Source of the DNA: Sphingobacteriales bacterium
GTDB lineage: Bacteria; Bacteroidota; Bacteroidia; Chitinophagales; Chitinophagaceae
Assembly: GCA_004144185.1 (NCBI GenBank)
Contig: SEFP01000001.1
Location: 682,001 to 746,000, forward strand
Length of the DNA stretch: 64,000 bases
Direction: 5' to 3'
Part shown: piece after piece, positions 45,353 through 54,259 of the stretch
Layout: every line of letters starts with the position of its first letter
Position numbering within the stretch: the stretch's first letter is position 1
Position numbers and translations under genes: made by a program
Notes under the pieces: generated by a model
Databases searched by the model: none
Seen by the model: only the letters and a program-made list of their open reading frames with translations
Told to the model about the DNA's origin: nothing

Positions 45353-46500
45353 CCTTTTTTGGGTTTGATGGTCTGGGAAACCACCTCTTCTTTAACCACG
45401 ATGTTTTCTTTGTGCAGACCGATGTATTCCAGGCGATTCAGGCGTTGCAGAATGGTGCTAACCATCTGTAGCAATGCGTCTATCTGCTGAAAATGCCGGG
45501 CTACGCGCAGGTGTTCATACCGGAGTTCTATTACCTGAGACAGATGGCTTTCCAACTGTCCGGGCTGCACATCGCACCATTCAGCAAAGTATTTAATTTC
45601 TTCTTCCTTTTCGCGCTCGGGCAGCAGTTGCAGACTGTTCATCAGCTGGCCGGCTAGGGTTGCAATAGCTTCTACGCAGTAGATCGGTGGCAAGTGAAAG
45701 CTGAGATTCCGGAAGCGAAAATAAATCTGCGAGATAGCCGTTACCAAATCTTCGCAAAAGCCACGGATACTGCGTGACAGGTCTGTCTGCTGGGCGCGGC
45801 TTCGTGTTTTCTGAACGATAGACCACGCATTTTGCTGCATTTCGCTGATGTAGACGCCTATATTTTCGTACTGTCGCATCAGCAGCGGATGGCTTCGGAT
45901 GCTGGTGCAGGGCGGGATAAACTGGTCATCAGCAGTCAGCGCGCCGGCACGCCGCACCAGCCGCCCCAGCACAACAAAGTGGTTGCCGGGAAAGGCCGGA
46001 TTGTATTGGCTTTCCGGAAGCAGCGCTACCTGCATGGCCGGCAACGCATACGGGTGCCGGTAAGGAATCTCTTCCGGATCCAGCGGTCCGGCAGGTATCC
46101 GTTCGAACGGACGTACCTGCAACAACGCCAGGTATGCATCTTCATCACTCCGGAACCCGTCGGTGGCACTCAGCGCAGGCGCGCTGACCGTAAAACGCAG
46201 CTGCGACGCCAGTTCATCCATTCCTGATGTAATACGATAACCGGACGGAGTCAGTGCATCCAGCCGGCTGATGACGATTTCAACTTCATTTCCGGAAAGA
46301 ATCTCAAACCGGATCTCATTGGCAAACTGATTGATCGCCGGTGCCGGCAGCAGCCCATAATCGAACGAATGCAACTGCGCCGCCACCGATTCGGTGATCC
46401 GGAACAGCAGATGATTTTCCTGGCCTACAAAATGGGTCCGGGATATTTTCATACCATCGGCCCAGTTGATGGCATGATAAGCTTGGTAAGGGCGTTCCAT
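45334..46500 (-). CDS. tssK: T6SS baseplate protein TssK
   Basis: A 388-residue protein that links baseplate to the membrane complex. The N-terminus INWADGMKISRTHFVGQENHLLFRI and YGLLP are of the TssK shoulder type; FNGNHFVVLGRL-like and the C-terminal helical IEYGHLR region follow. The start is at ATG 46500; it is 17 bp downstream of tssN and overlaps the transglycosylase gene at its end. Confidence 0.83.
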   Translation of the reverse strand: MERPYQAYHAINWADGMKISRTHFVGQENHLLFRITESVAAQLHSFDYGLLPAPAINQFANEIRFEILSGNEVEIVISRLDALTPSGYRITSGMDELASQLRFTVSAPALSATDGFRSDEDAYLALLQVRPFERIPAGPLDPEEIPYRHPYALPAMQVALLPESQYNPAFPGNHFVVLGRLVRRAGALTADDQFIPPCTSIRSHPLLMRQYENIGVYISEMQQNAWSIVQKTRSRAQQTDLSRSIRGFCEDLVTAISQIYFRFRNLSFHLPPIYCVEAIATLAGQLMNSLQLLPEREKEEEIKYFAEWCDVQPGQLESHLSQVIELRYEHLRVARHFQQIDALLQMVSTILQRLNRLEYIGLHKENIVVKEEVVSQTIKPKKGWSLLD

Positions 46501-46517
46501 AAAAAGAGGTCAGTCGG

Positions 46518-47381
46518 TTATTGATTCCGGACGCGTTTGCACACAATGGTTTTGTGCTCCTGAATCGCATTTTCGGTAATACTCAGGTCAGGGTCTACAA
46601 ACCGGCGACGGCGGAAGAAGCCTGGCTTGATGTAAAAAATCCAACCGTAGCTTTCGCCGTACTCATTGGCATAGGCCACCGGATTGGCCGGGAATTTACT
46701 GTTATAATCGTTGATAAATTTCTGAAACCAGTCGCCGTACACCACATTGGCAGGTGCCTTAGCCTTCACTTTTAGGAGATCTTCATCGGTGGCCTGCCGG
46801 CTAAATTCCACTTCCAGCACCATCATCCGGTTGAAATCAAGTCCTTCCAGATCCAGCTCCTGTTCGGCTTCTTCATAGTGCCACACTTTATAAATCTCCG
46901 GTGGTATATCCAGAAACGCCTGATACGACCAGTGAAAGAGCCATGGAATCAGTACGGGAAGCGTACAGGTGGAAGCCCACAGCCCCAGTTTCAGCGGACT
47001 CAGCAGGTTGAACAGCAGCGAAAACACATACATTCCCAACACCAGTACGCCCAGACTGACCAGCAACTCGATTCCCAGCCGGTACCGCGTAAGACGGGTA
47101 CTGATACGGCGCAGCAAGGCTCTGACGTACACAATCCCCAAAGCGAGGTACAGCAGCTGAAACCCGAAGAACCAGCCGGTGGTAAAGTATGGACCGATAA
47201 AACCGATCAACCCCGGCAGGCCTATCAGCAGCGCTGATAGCAATACAAAAAAGATCGCTTTCCGGTTGCTGAGCAGTGTGTTTTTCTTTTGAAGAAATCC
47301 ATAAAGCACCGCCAGTACCACTGCCAGTATGGGCAGCAGCAGGTAACGCATAAAAAAAAGGTCAATCGCAGGATTCTTCAT
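46518..47381 (-). CDS. tssN: T6SSiii membrane protein TssN
   Basis: A 287-residue inner-membrane protein found in the Bacteroidota T6SS, which lacks TssJ, TssL and TssM. Five to six helices (LLLPILAVVLAVLYGFL, AIFFVLLSALLIGLPGL, WFFGFQLLYLALGIVYV, LLVSLGVLVLGMYVFSLLFNLL, and one more) are followed by a cytoplasmic domain with IYKVWHYEEAEQELDLEGLDF and AYANEYGESYGWIFYI. ATG 47381 (MKNPAID) is chosen; a further ATG at 47351 is possible. It is 144 bp after tssG. Confidence 0.88.
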   Translation of the reverse strand: MKNPAIDLFFMRYLLLPILAVVLAVLYGFLQKKNTLLSNRKAIFFVLLSALLIGLPGLIGFIGPYFTTGWFFGFQLLYLALGIVYVRALLRRISTRLTRYRLGIELLVSLGVLVLGMYVFSLLFNLLSPLKLGLWASTCTLPVLIPWLFHWSYQAFLDIPPEIYKVWHYEEAEQELDLEGLDFNRMMVLEVEFSRQATDEDLLKVKAKAPANVVYGDWFQKFINDYNSKFPANPVAYANEYGESYGWIFYIKPGFFRRRRFVDPDLSITENAIQEHKTIVCKRVRNQ

Positions 47382-47525
47382 ACGGGCCGGAAAGTTAAAA
47401 CAAGGACTCTGATGACGTTCGAGCAGCGTCAACACCTTCAAAAGGCTGCCTACAAATCTCCGGCCAGTTTGTTAATACAGCGCGCTGTTACCCAACTACC
47501 TGTGAACGACGGTGCGGACCTGCTT

Positions 47526-48458
47526 TTATAAATAGGCCGTGTATCCAACCACATTCAGGCCGGTATCGTTCAGCACAAACGTCCGCGCGGTCGTTTCCGG
47601 AATTACTTTCTGCGTATACACTTTATTAAACGGAATCAAATGTCTGTACAGTGCTTCCAGGACGGCGTTGAACGGCGCGCCGGGCAGGTAACGCTCCATT
47701 TGTGCTGCCGGCACCGGTCCGATGCAGATTTCCAGGTCCAGCTCTCCGGTACTGGCCGGGCCATATAACAGCATGGTATCCCCCAAGACCTGGTTTCCCA
47801 GCGTATAGGCGCTGTCATCTGCCAAAGGAGGCAGGACGCCTGCACACTCCCGGATCGCCACCGGCACCGTCGTAAATAAGCTGATATAATGTTCCGTCCA
47901 GCGAAAATTGCCTTTAACCTGATGCAGAAATGGCAGAATATGAATGAACATCCGGGCGGCACTGGGTGCTATCGTGCGCAGAAACGGCCAGGCAGTCTCA
48001 AAAATGTGAATCAGATCGTCCGATTCAGTTTTGCAGATCCGCAGCTCCTGCACATACATCAGTACATTCAGGTAACTGATTTCCTGCTCGAACGGACTGA
48101 AAAAAATACGTGCTTTCGCTTCTTCAGCCCGCTGTTTCCGGATGCGGATCAGAATCTCTTCTTCAGAACTTTGCAGATTGCCCAGTGTGGGCTCGTGAAA
48201 GAGATGTTCCGGAAGCATCTCATATAACCCTTCGCGGTGCGACTCCAGAATCCATTTTTCGATGCCGTCATATCCCGGTTCCTGCCGGATCGAAGCAATG
48301 TCTTTGGTATGTGGCCGGGCGATCGACGGTGTGCGGTTCAGCAGCAGGTGGTCCAGCGGCCGGTTGGCTTCTTCGAGTAGGATTGCAGCAATGACTTCCG
48401 CCCGGTAGTCGGTGTCGATACGATTAACGGGCTGATTGGTACCGGATTGAGCTGCCAT
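47526..48458 (-). CDS. tssG: T6SS baseplate protein TssG
   Basis: A 310-residue wedge partner of TssF. The Bacteroidota-type sequence is divergent; identification rests on the C-terminal domain (LGNQVLGDTMLLYGPASTGELDLEICIGPV, PFNKVYTQKVIPETT), size and position heading the minus-strand baseplate operon next to tssH. The N-terminus lies 112 bp from the tssH start on the other strand. Confidence 0.75.
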   Translation of the reverse strand: MAAQSGTNQPVNRIDTDYRAEVIAAILLEEANRPLDHLLLNRTPSIARPHTKDIASIRQEPGYDGIEKWILESHREGLYEMLPEHLFHEPTLGNLQSSEEEILIRIRKQRAEEAKARIFFSPFEQEISYLNVLMYVQELRICKTESDDLIHIFETAWPFLRTIAPSAARMFIHILPFLHQVKGNFRWTEHYISLFTTVPVAIRECAGVLPPLADDSAYTLGNQVLGDTMLLYGPASTGELDLEICIGPVPAAQMERYLPGAPFNAVLEALYRHLIPFNKVYTQKVIPETTARTFVLNDTGLNVVGYTAYL

Positions 48459-48570
48459 AAGAGATTAAAAACACGTTGAAGGCTTCAAATGTAATGCCAG
48501 GCTAAAGGCTGGCATACTTGTTATAAGGTTTGTAAAAAAAGCGACTCAACGCTTTTTGAATCATCCGGTT
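48459..48570. promoter_or_regulatory. Divergent control region of the two T6SS arms
   Basis: A minus-strand -7 box TACATTTG (48493-48486) fits TAnnTTTG and would drive tssG. Between the two genes the inverted repeat ATGCCAG (48494-48500) / CTGGCAT (48509-48515) abuts that box and could be an operator shared by both arms. A clear plus-strand promoter is not seen; TATAAGGTTTG at 48521-48531 is a poor match. Confidence 0.5.
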
Positions 48571-51096
48571 ATGGGGCTTTCACATCTTAACGATACTTCT
48601 CAGGAAGTGCTTCGCATTGCTAAAAGCTACGCGAAGGAATATCACAATGACACGATTGATGGCTCCCACGTTTTAAAAGCGCTGATGCACCGGGAAGTGG
48701 GCCTGCGCGACATGCTGACCGCCCTCCAGCAGGATCCTTATTATATCTCGGAGTGGGCGGATGTTCGCATGGAGGATCTGCCCAAATCGACCCATCCTCC
48801 CGAAACCCTTTCGGGCAACGACTCAGTGGTTCGCACTGTAGAAGAAGCAGATCAGGTACGCCTCAAACTGGGGCTTGATGAGATTACACCGGTTTGTCTG
48901 TTGACCGCTATCTGCAAGCCCAATACCGTTTTCAATGCCCAGCAGCTCAAGTCGTTCCCACTTCGGGAACGCGATATTTTAGACCTGTACCTCAAAGATC
49001 AGGATCTTCAGGCCACGATCGGTGCAGAGCCTGTATCCGGTGGATCCAAAGAAACCTCAGGTACCTCCAACGGTGCATTGGCACGGTACTGCGTTGATAA
49101 AACCTCGATGGCCCGTCAGGGGCAACTGGACCCGGTATTTGGCCGCGAGCGTGAAGTACGCATGATGACGGAAGTCTTGGCCCGGCGCAGCAAACCTAAT
49201 GTCTTGCTGATCGGGGAACCGGGTGTCGGCAAAACGGCTCTGGTAGACGCATTTGCCCAAAATATTGTTTCCGGAAAAGTTCCGGAACGGTTTAAGAATC
49301 ATTTACTGCTGGAATTGAATATCGGTGCGCTGTTGTCTGGCGCGGCGTACAAAGGCGAAGTCGAAGACCGGCTTAAAAGCATCGTAGCAGAGGTTAAGAA
49401 AGCAGGAACTATTATTCTGTTTATCGATGAACTCCACATCCTGCTCGATACCCGCAACCCGCTCATCAGCGGTGCCGGTAATACCCTGAAGCCGGAATTG
49501 GCCCGGGGCGAGCTGACGATTATCGGTGCCACAACGCTGGAAGAATACCGCAAGATCATTGAGCCTGAAAAAGCGTTTAACCGGCGCTTTGAGACCGTGC
49601 TGGTACAGGAACCGGATGTGCCGACCTGCATCCGGATGGTGAGCGCACTGCTACCCGGCTATGAAAGCCATCACGGCATCAAGCTGGAAAAAGATGCGGT
49701 AGCTGATTGCGTGCGGCTGGCCAAGCGCTACATGAAGGACAAGCGACTGCCGGACGCAGCTATTGATCTGCTCGACCGGACGATGGCCTCGGTGAATATG
49801 ACCGACGAGATTGCCCGTATTGATATCGAAGCCCTGCGGCAGGAACTCACCGATTTCAAAGCACTTCCGGAACCTGAGACAGACGAATCCAGAGAATCCC
49901 TGACCTGGATTTACAACAGCATTCAAAACCGCATCAGCCCGATTCTGCTGGGCCAGCTGACTGAAGAAACCGAATTTTCAAAGCTGTTGTCACAGGAAGA
50001 GCAGCTTGCCTATCTGGATCGTACACTGGATGCCCTCCATGCGCTTGCCCAGCACAAGTACACGTCTCTGGGCAAAGCCGAAATTGCAGCCGTCGTGGCT
50101 CATAAAACCGGGGTTCCGGTCGGTAAGATTCAGTCGGGCGAAAAAGAACGCCTGCTGAATATGGAAGACTACCTGAAACGACGGCTCATTGGCCAAGACC
50201 ATACCCTGAAAGTCATCAGCGACGCCGTGATGGAAAGTCGTAGCGGCCTCCGGAGAGCAGGACAACCCATCGGATCGTTCTTTTTTCTGGGACCGACCGG
50301 TACAGGTAAAACCGAACTGGCCAAAACCCTGGCCGACTTCCTGTTCAACGACGAAAAAGCCATGCTCCGGTTCGACATGTCGGAGTTTAAAGAAGAACAT
50401 TCGGCTGCGTTGCTCTACGGCGCGCCTCCGGGTTATGTAGGCTATGAAGAAGGTGGCCTGCTTGTGAATCAGATCCGGCAAAAGCCCTATGCGGTAGTGT
50501 TGTTCGATGAAATTGAAAAAGCACACCCTTCTGTTTTTGATTTGTTCCTTCAGATTATGGATGAAGGCGTGATTCATGACAAGCTTGGCAAAGAAGGCGA
50601 CTTCTCCAACGCCATTGTCATCTTCACCTCCAACATCGCCAGTCAGTGGATTGCCGAGCAGTTTGCTGCGGGTCAGGTTCCGTCTTCCACCACGCTGATG
50701 GAAAAAATGGCGGGGCATTTCCGACCCGAGTTTCTGGCACGCCTTACCGAGATTCTTCCATTCGGCCCGATCACCGACGAGATGGCGATTCGGATCTTTA
50801 CTATTCAGCTGCGGAGTCTGGAAGAGTCGCTACAACAGATGGGCATCACGTTTGAGATTCCGGATGCTGTGAAGCGACAGCTTTCACTCCAGGGCTTCGA
50901 CAGCCGGTATGGTGCCCGGCAGCTTTCCGGTGTGATCCGCAACCAGTTGCGGCGCCCTGTTTCCAAACTGCTGATTTCCGGAAAACTTCAGAAAGGAGAC
51001 ACCCTCCGGCTGGAAACCGGCACAGAAGATACCGGACTGCACTGGACGATCAACAACCAACCCCTCATCACCGAACCCGCGACCGAGATGGCCTAA
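48571..51096 (+). CDS. tssH: T6SS ATPase TssH (ClpV)
   Basis: An 841-residue Clp/Hsp100 AAA+ ATPase that disassembles contracted sheath. The N domain (SQEVLRIAKSYAKEYHNDTIDGSHVLKALMH) is followed by AAA1 Walker A GEPGVGKT and Walker B LFIDELH, a middle domain, and AAA2 with GPTGTGKTELAK and VVLFDEIEKAHP; the C-terminal LQGFDSRYGARQL is typical. ATG 48571 is preferred; TTG 48556 would add five residues. It is the first gene of the plus arm, before tssB. Confidence 0.95.
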   Translation: MGLSHLNDTSQEVLRIAKSYAKEYHNDTIDGSHVLKALMHREVGLRDMLTALQQDPYYISEWADVRMEDLPKSTHPPETLSGNDSVVRTVEEADQVRLKLGLDEITPVCLLTAICKPNTVFNAQQLKSFPLRERDILDLYLKDQDLQATIGAEPVSGGSKETSGTSNGALARYCVDKTSMARQGQLDPVFGREREVRMMTEVLARRSKPNVLLIGEPGVGKTALVDAFAQNIVSGKVPERFKNHLLLELNIGALLSGAAYKGEVEDRLKSIVAEVKKAGTIILFIDELHILLDTRNPLISGAGNTLKPELARGELTIIGATTLEEYRKIIEPEKAFNRRFETVLVQEPDVPTCIRMVSALLPGYESHHGIKLEKDAVADCVRLAKRYMKDKRLPDAAIDLLDRTMASVNMTDEIARIDIEALRQELTDFKALPEPETDESRESLTWIYNSIQNRISPILLGQLTEETEFSKLLSQEEQLAYLDRTLDALHALAQHKYTSLGKAEIAAVVAHKTGVPVGKIQSGEKERLLNMEDYLKRRLIGQDHTLKVISDAVMESRSGLRRAGQPIGSFFFLGPTGTGKTELAKTLADFLFNDEKAMLRFDMSEFKEEHSAALLYGAPPGYVGYEEGGLLVNQIRQKPYAVVLFDEIEKAHPSVFDLFLQIMDEGVIHDKLGKEGDFSNAIVIFTSNIASQWIAEQFAAGQVPSSTTLMEKMAGHFRPEFLARLTEILPFGPITDEMAIRIFTIQLRSLEESLQQMGITFEIPDAVKRQLSLQGFDSRYGARQLSGVIRNQLRRPVSKLLISGKLQKGDTLRLETGTEDTGLHWTINNQPLITEPATEMA

Positions 51097-51204
51097 GCAA
51101 TTGCTTTTTCCGGAAAAATAGTTGCTCCGGACGATTACAGCCTTCTTTCGCGCTTACTTTTAAAATCTGCAACCCTTTCAACGCTTTTCTTTAAACGATT
51201 TTTT

Positions 51205-51663
51205 ATGGCTAATGGCATGTTCCAATACGGTATCGGCGGCAACGAGGTAAAACCCGACGCCTCCGAAGCAATCAACGCGATTCCGGAAAATAAAACCCTG
51301 ATTTGTCAGAAGCTGACCCAAGACGAGCCGCTGATGCCGGAAACAGTCAAAGGGCTGTCTACCATTGAAGATGTGTTCCGGCATTTTCAACCGCAGGTCG
51401 ATATTTCGTTTGCGGATGAGAGTGGTGCTGAAAAAGATGAAACGCTTTCGTTCCGGAATGTGGGCGACTTCACAGTAGGCAAGATGATCGACCGCAGCCC
51501 GTTTCTGACAGATCTGAACGTTCAGAAAGAGCAGTTTTCCAAAATCACCAAGCAGCTCAAAACCAACAAAGTGCTTCGCTCGATGCTGGAAAACCCGGAT
51601 ACGCGGCAGGCATTTATCGATTCGCTTCAGTCTTTGATTCAGGAGCTCGAAACCAACGCCTAA
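51205..51663 (+). CDS. tssB: T6SS sheath small subunit TssB
   Basis: A 152-residue VipA/TssB homologue that interlocks with TssC to form the contractile sheath. FRHFQPQVDISFADESGAEKDETLSFRNVGDF is the conserved beta domain, followed by the coiled C-terminal helix. It is 108 bp after tssH and 60 bp before tssC; all three are probably co-transcribed, with extra promoters possible in the AT-rich leaders. Confidence 0.92.
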   Translation: MANGMFQYGIGGNEVKPDASEAINAIPENKTLICQKLTQDEPLMPETVKGLSTIEDVFRHFQPQVDISFADESGAEKDETLSFRNVGDFTVGKMIDRSPFLTDLNVQKEQFSKITKQLKTNKVLRSMLENPDTRQAFIDSLQSLIQELETNA

Positions 51664-51723
51664 TTTCTTTTCAACGTCTCTCACGCTTCTCAACCGGAAG
51701 CCGACCTCATAAAATTACTTTTT

Positions 51724-53100
51724 ATGCCTCCGCAGGAACAAGCCTTACCCGAAAATCAGTCTTCAGAACTTCAGTCGCCGGCCGCCCAACCCAAACAATC
51801 GCTGGAAGCCAACCTGCAAAAGCTGGCCAAAGCTGGTGGCTTTAACTTCCTGGAAGCCACGATCGACGGGATTCAAAACCTGAACCCGGAGCGTAAAGCC
51901 CGGAAACAGATTTTCCTCAGCGATCCGGAAAAGCAGCAGGAGCGCAAGGCCCTTAAAAAGCGCATGGAGCTCTGGCTGGATCTTTTGAAATCGTCTGATA
52001 CCGTATCTGACGCTGTCGAAAAAGGCGAGAAGCGGGCCACCCAGGCTGATCAGACACTCCAGCAAAATCTTAAAACGGCACTTGCCACCACCCGCGAGCT
52101 GGAAGAAAGCTACCGCACCCTCGCGCAGTTTTACAAGAACACCGATCAGGATAAAGTCAAGAATGTAAACATCGTCAATGCTTCTATGGAGCAGTTGACA
52201 GATCTGGACAACCCGCGCTTTATCGATTATGTGGCCGATGAGTTTCGCCAGAACTACGATAAGCTGGATCTGCGTGAGAACTACTCTATGATGGTGCTTC
52301 CGGGCTATCTGGGCAGCAATAAGGTGATGGAGAAATGGGCGAAACTGGCGCACGAAAACAAAGTGATGCTCATCACCGACTTCGCCAACGTAGACAAGCC
52401 GGATGATGTGATCGAGATGTTCTCGGAAGCCAATCTGACGGGTGGTGATGCGTATCGCAGCAATGTGATTATGACCTGCAACTACCTGGTAGGCCGTGGT
52501 AAGATTGATGTGCTCGATGAGGAAGAAGACGTGTACCTGCCGGGGTCTTCATCACTGGCCGGCAAAATCTATGGCACCCTGATGAGTCAGGTAGCCGCCG
52601 GTAAAAAGCATGGTGGCATCAGCGAGGTAGATTCGGTTCGCTTCGATCTGAAGAAAAGTGAAATCTCGCACCTGGAAAAAATCGGCCTGGTGCCGATGGT
52701 AGCCGAATACGGAAAAGTGATGGCGTTTTCTGCCAAAACCCTGTTCAACGGCGACAACCTGGGTCTCCAAACCTACTCAGTTGTTCGGGTGTTCGACTAC
52801 ATTACCAAAGTCCTTTTCGACTTCCTGAACCGGCGTGCATTCGAGAACTGGAATAGTAAGACAGAAGCAGACCTGCGCAGCCAGATTGTTCGGTTCCTGG
52901 AAAGCGTGAAAGGTCCTGATAAGCTGATTGAGCGCTTCAAGATTCTAAAATTTGAACGCGACGAAACCCAAAAGGATCGCATCCTGCTGGACATCCATAT
53001 TGTACCCTACTTCCCGGCCAAGAGCTTTGTAGTGAAACTGGACGGCCAGAAAGGAGAAGACGACAGCGCCAGCTGGAACACTGAATACGAACAGAGTTAA
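51724..53100 (+). CDS. tssC: T6SS sheath large subunit TssC (DUF5458 type)
   Basis: A 458-residue VipB/TssC homologue of the Bacteroidota type. A Gln/Pro-rich N-terminus and helical region precede the sheath handshake domain (DLRENYSMMVLPGYLGSNKVMEKWAKLAHENKVMLI split across strands), then VRVFDYITKVLFDFLNRRAFENW and the C-terminal PYFPAKSFVVKLDGQ. It should be made in large amounts with TssB. An attenuator-like structure follows, before the envelope genes. Confidence 0.93.
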   Translation: MPPQEQALPENQSSELQSPAAQPKQSLEANLQKLAKAGGFNFLEATIDGIQNLNPERKARKQIFLSDPEKQQERKALKKRMELWLDLLKSSDTVSDAVEKGEKRATQADQTLQQNLKTALATTRELEESYRTLAQFYKNTDQDKVKNVNIVNASMEQLTDLDNPRFIDYVADEFRQNYDKLDLRENYSMMVLPGYLGSNKVMEKWAKLAHENKVMLITDFANVDKPDDVIEMFSEANLTGGDAYRSNVIMTCNYLVGRGKIDVLDEEEDVYLPGSSSLAGKIYGTLMSQVAAGKKHGGISEVDSVRFDLKKSEISHLEKIGLVPMVAEYGKVMAFSAKTLFNGDNLGLQTYSVVRVFDYITKVLFDFLNRRAFENWNSKTEADLRSQIVRFLESVKGPDKLIERFKILKFERDETQKDRILLDIHIVPYFPAKSFVVKLDGQKGEDDSASWNTEYEQS

Positions 53101-53113
53101 TATACCCCAGGAT

Positions 53114-53204
53114 TCCGGAAGCAATGGTGCTCAGATCGGCTGAATAGCAGAGGAGCATTGCTTCCGGACCATCCGGAATCCGGACCTTCAAACGGTCTTT
53201 TTTT
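53114..53204 (+). terminator. Hairpin plus short terminator between tssC and tssO
   Basis: An imperfect stem pairs TCCGGAAGCAA (53114-53124) with TTGCTTCCGGA (53158-53168). A small hairpin GACC-7 nt-GGTC (53183-53197) then runs into seven T (53198-53204), just 16 bp before the tssO ATG. It probably stops most transcripts after the sheath genes. Confidence 0.6.
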
Positions 53205-53220
53205 AATAGTCCGTCTACGC

Positions 53221-53727
53221 ATGAAACCCGAAAACTACGCAGAGATCAACAGAAAGTACAGCGTGTTTTTCGGCGCGTTTCTGGCCCTGCTGCTGTTTTC
53301 GCTGCTGTGTATTTTCTTTTTGTTTCGCCATCATAAAAATCAGTTGCAGCGGATCGGCGAAGCCCAGGCCAGCCTCAACTCGGTTCAGAATCAGCAGCTG
53401 CTGCTGTCCGACCGGATGGATCATCTGCTCAAAAGTTACCAGCTGGTCAATACCGACGGCGTCGAGAACAGTTCGTACCTCATCGACCAGATCAGCAATG
53501 ACCGGGACGAGATGGAACACCAGTTCCGGAAAGGCGATACAGCGGCGTTTCCGGTGTACGGCCGGTTGCTCCGCGAAACCAAAACATCGTTGCTGGTAAA
53601 AGATTCCATTAATGAACTGATCAGCCGCGAAGCGTTCCTGAAAGCATCGTTGAGTAAGTGCATTGAATCGTATCAACACGCCGCCCGGCCTAAGCCGATC
53701 ACCCACAACTCCAGCCGGTTTCGCTGA
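53221..53727 (+). CDS. tssO: T6SSiii TssO-like envelope protein, first copy
   Basis: A 168-residue protein with a short cytoplasmic N-terminus, one helix (YSVFFGAFLALLLFSLLCIFFLF) and a helical periplasmic domain. Size, topology and place after tssC fit TssO, a component of the T6SSiii membrane complex. ATG 53221 begins the protein just before the helix; a frame from 53158 is without support. A similar protein follows at once. Confidence 0.7.
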   Translation: MKPENYAEINRKYSVFFGAFLALLLFSLLCIFFLFRHHKNQLQRIGEAQASLNSVQNQQLLLSDRMDHLLKSYQLVNTDGVENSSYLIDQISNDRDEMEHQFRKGDTAAFPVYGRLLRETKTSLLVKDSINELISREAFLKASLSKCIESYQHAARPKPITHNSSRFR

Positions 53728-53739
53728 ATTGTTTTTGCC

Positions 53740-54231
53740 ATGACCGAACAGATCCACCTCACCCAGAAAGAACGACAGGTATTCTTTTACAAGCTGCTGC
53801 TCATGTATGCGGCCGGACTCCTGCTGCTCAGCCTGATTGTTTTTTGGAAAGCTACCAGCGGACTAAAACAAAACAGTACCGACTGGCAGGCCGCCTATCA
53901 GGAAAACGAGGAGGTCATGGAAAAGCAATACGCAGCCGTCCGAAACATCGACTCGGTATCGTCTACCATGATAGCACTCCGGAATGAAGCACGGCAGATT
54001 TTCCTGGAGCGCGACATTCAGAATCTGATCCGGCAAACCAAAAGCCTTTACAACGAAAACAAAACAGACATGCGGTATGTAGCATTTTTGCAGGCGGGCA
54101 CTTTGATGACCATCCGGCTTCAAGACCTTCAAACCCTGAACAAGAAGCTGGCCAATATCCGGATGTTTGAAAAGCAACTGGACGAGTGCCAGATCGGCTT
54201 CCGGAACCGCCAACAGCAATCCCAGTACTAG
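53740..54231 (+). CDS. T6SSiii TssO-like envelope protein, second copy
   Basis: A 163-residue protein with the same layout as its neighbour: short N-terminus, one helix (FYKLLLMYAAGLLLLSLIVFW), then a helical, Gln/Asn-rich periplasmic domain. It starts 12 bp after the first copy. It may be a TssO paralogue; other possibilities are an unrecognised T6SSiii component in the place where other loci have TssO and TssP only. Confidence 0.6.
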   Translation: MTEQIHLTQKERQVFFYKLLLMYAAGLLLLSLIVFWKATSGLKQNSTDWQAAYQENEEVMEKQYAAVRNIDSVSSTMIALRNEARQIFLERDIQNLIRQTKSLYNENKTDMRYVAFLQAGTLMTIRLQDLQTLNKKLANIRMFEKQLDECQIGFRNRQQQSQY

Positions 54232-54259
54232 TTTCCCTTTCTTCTCTTAATCATTGCCT

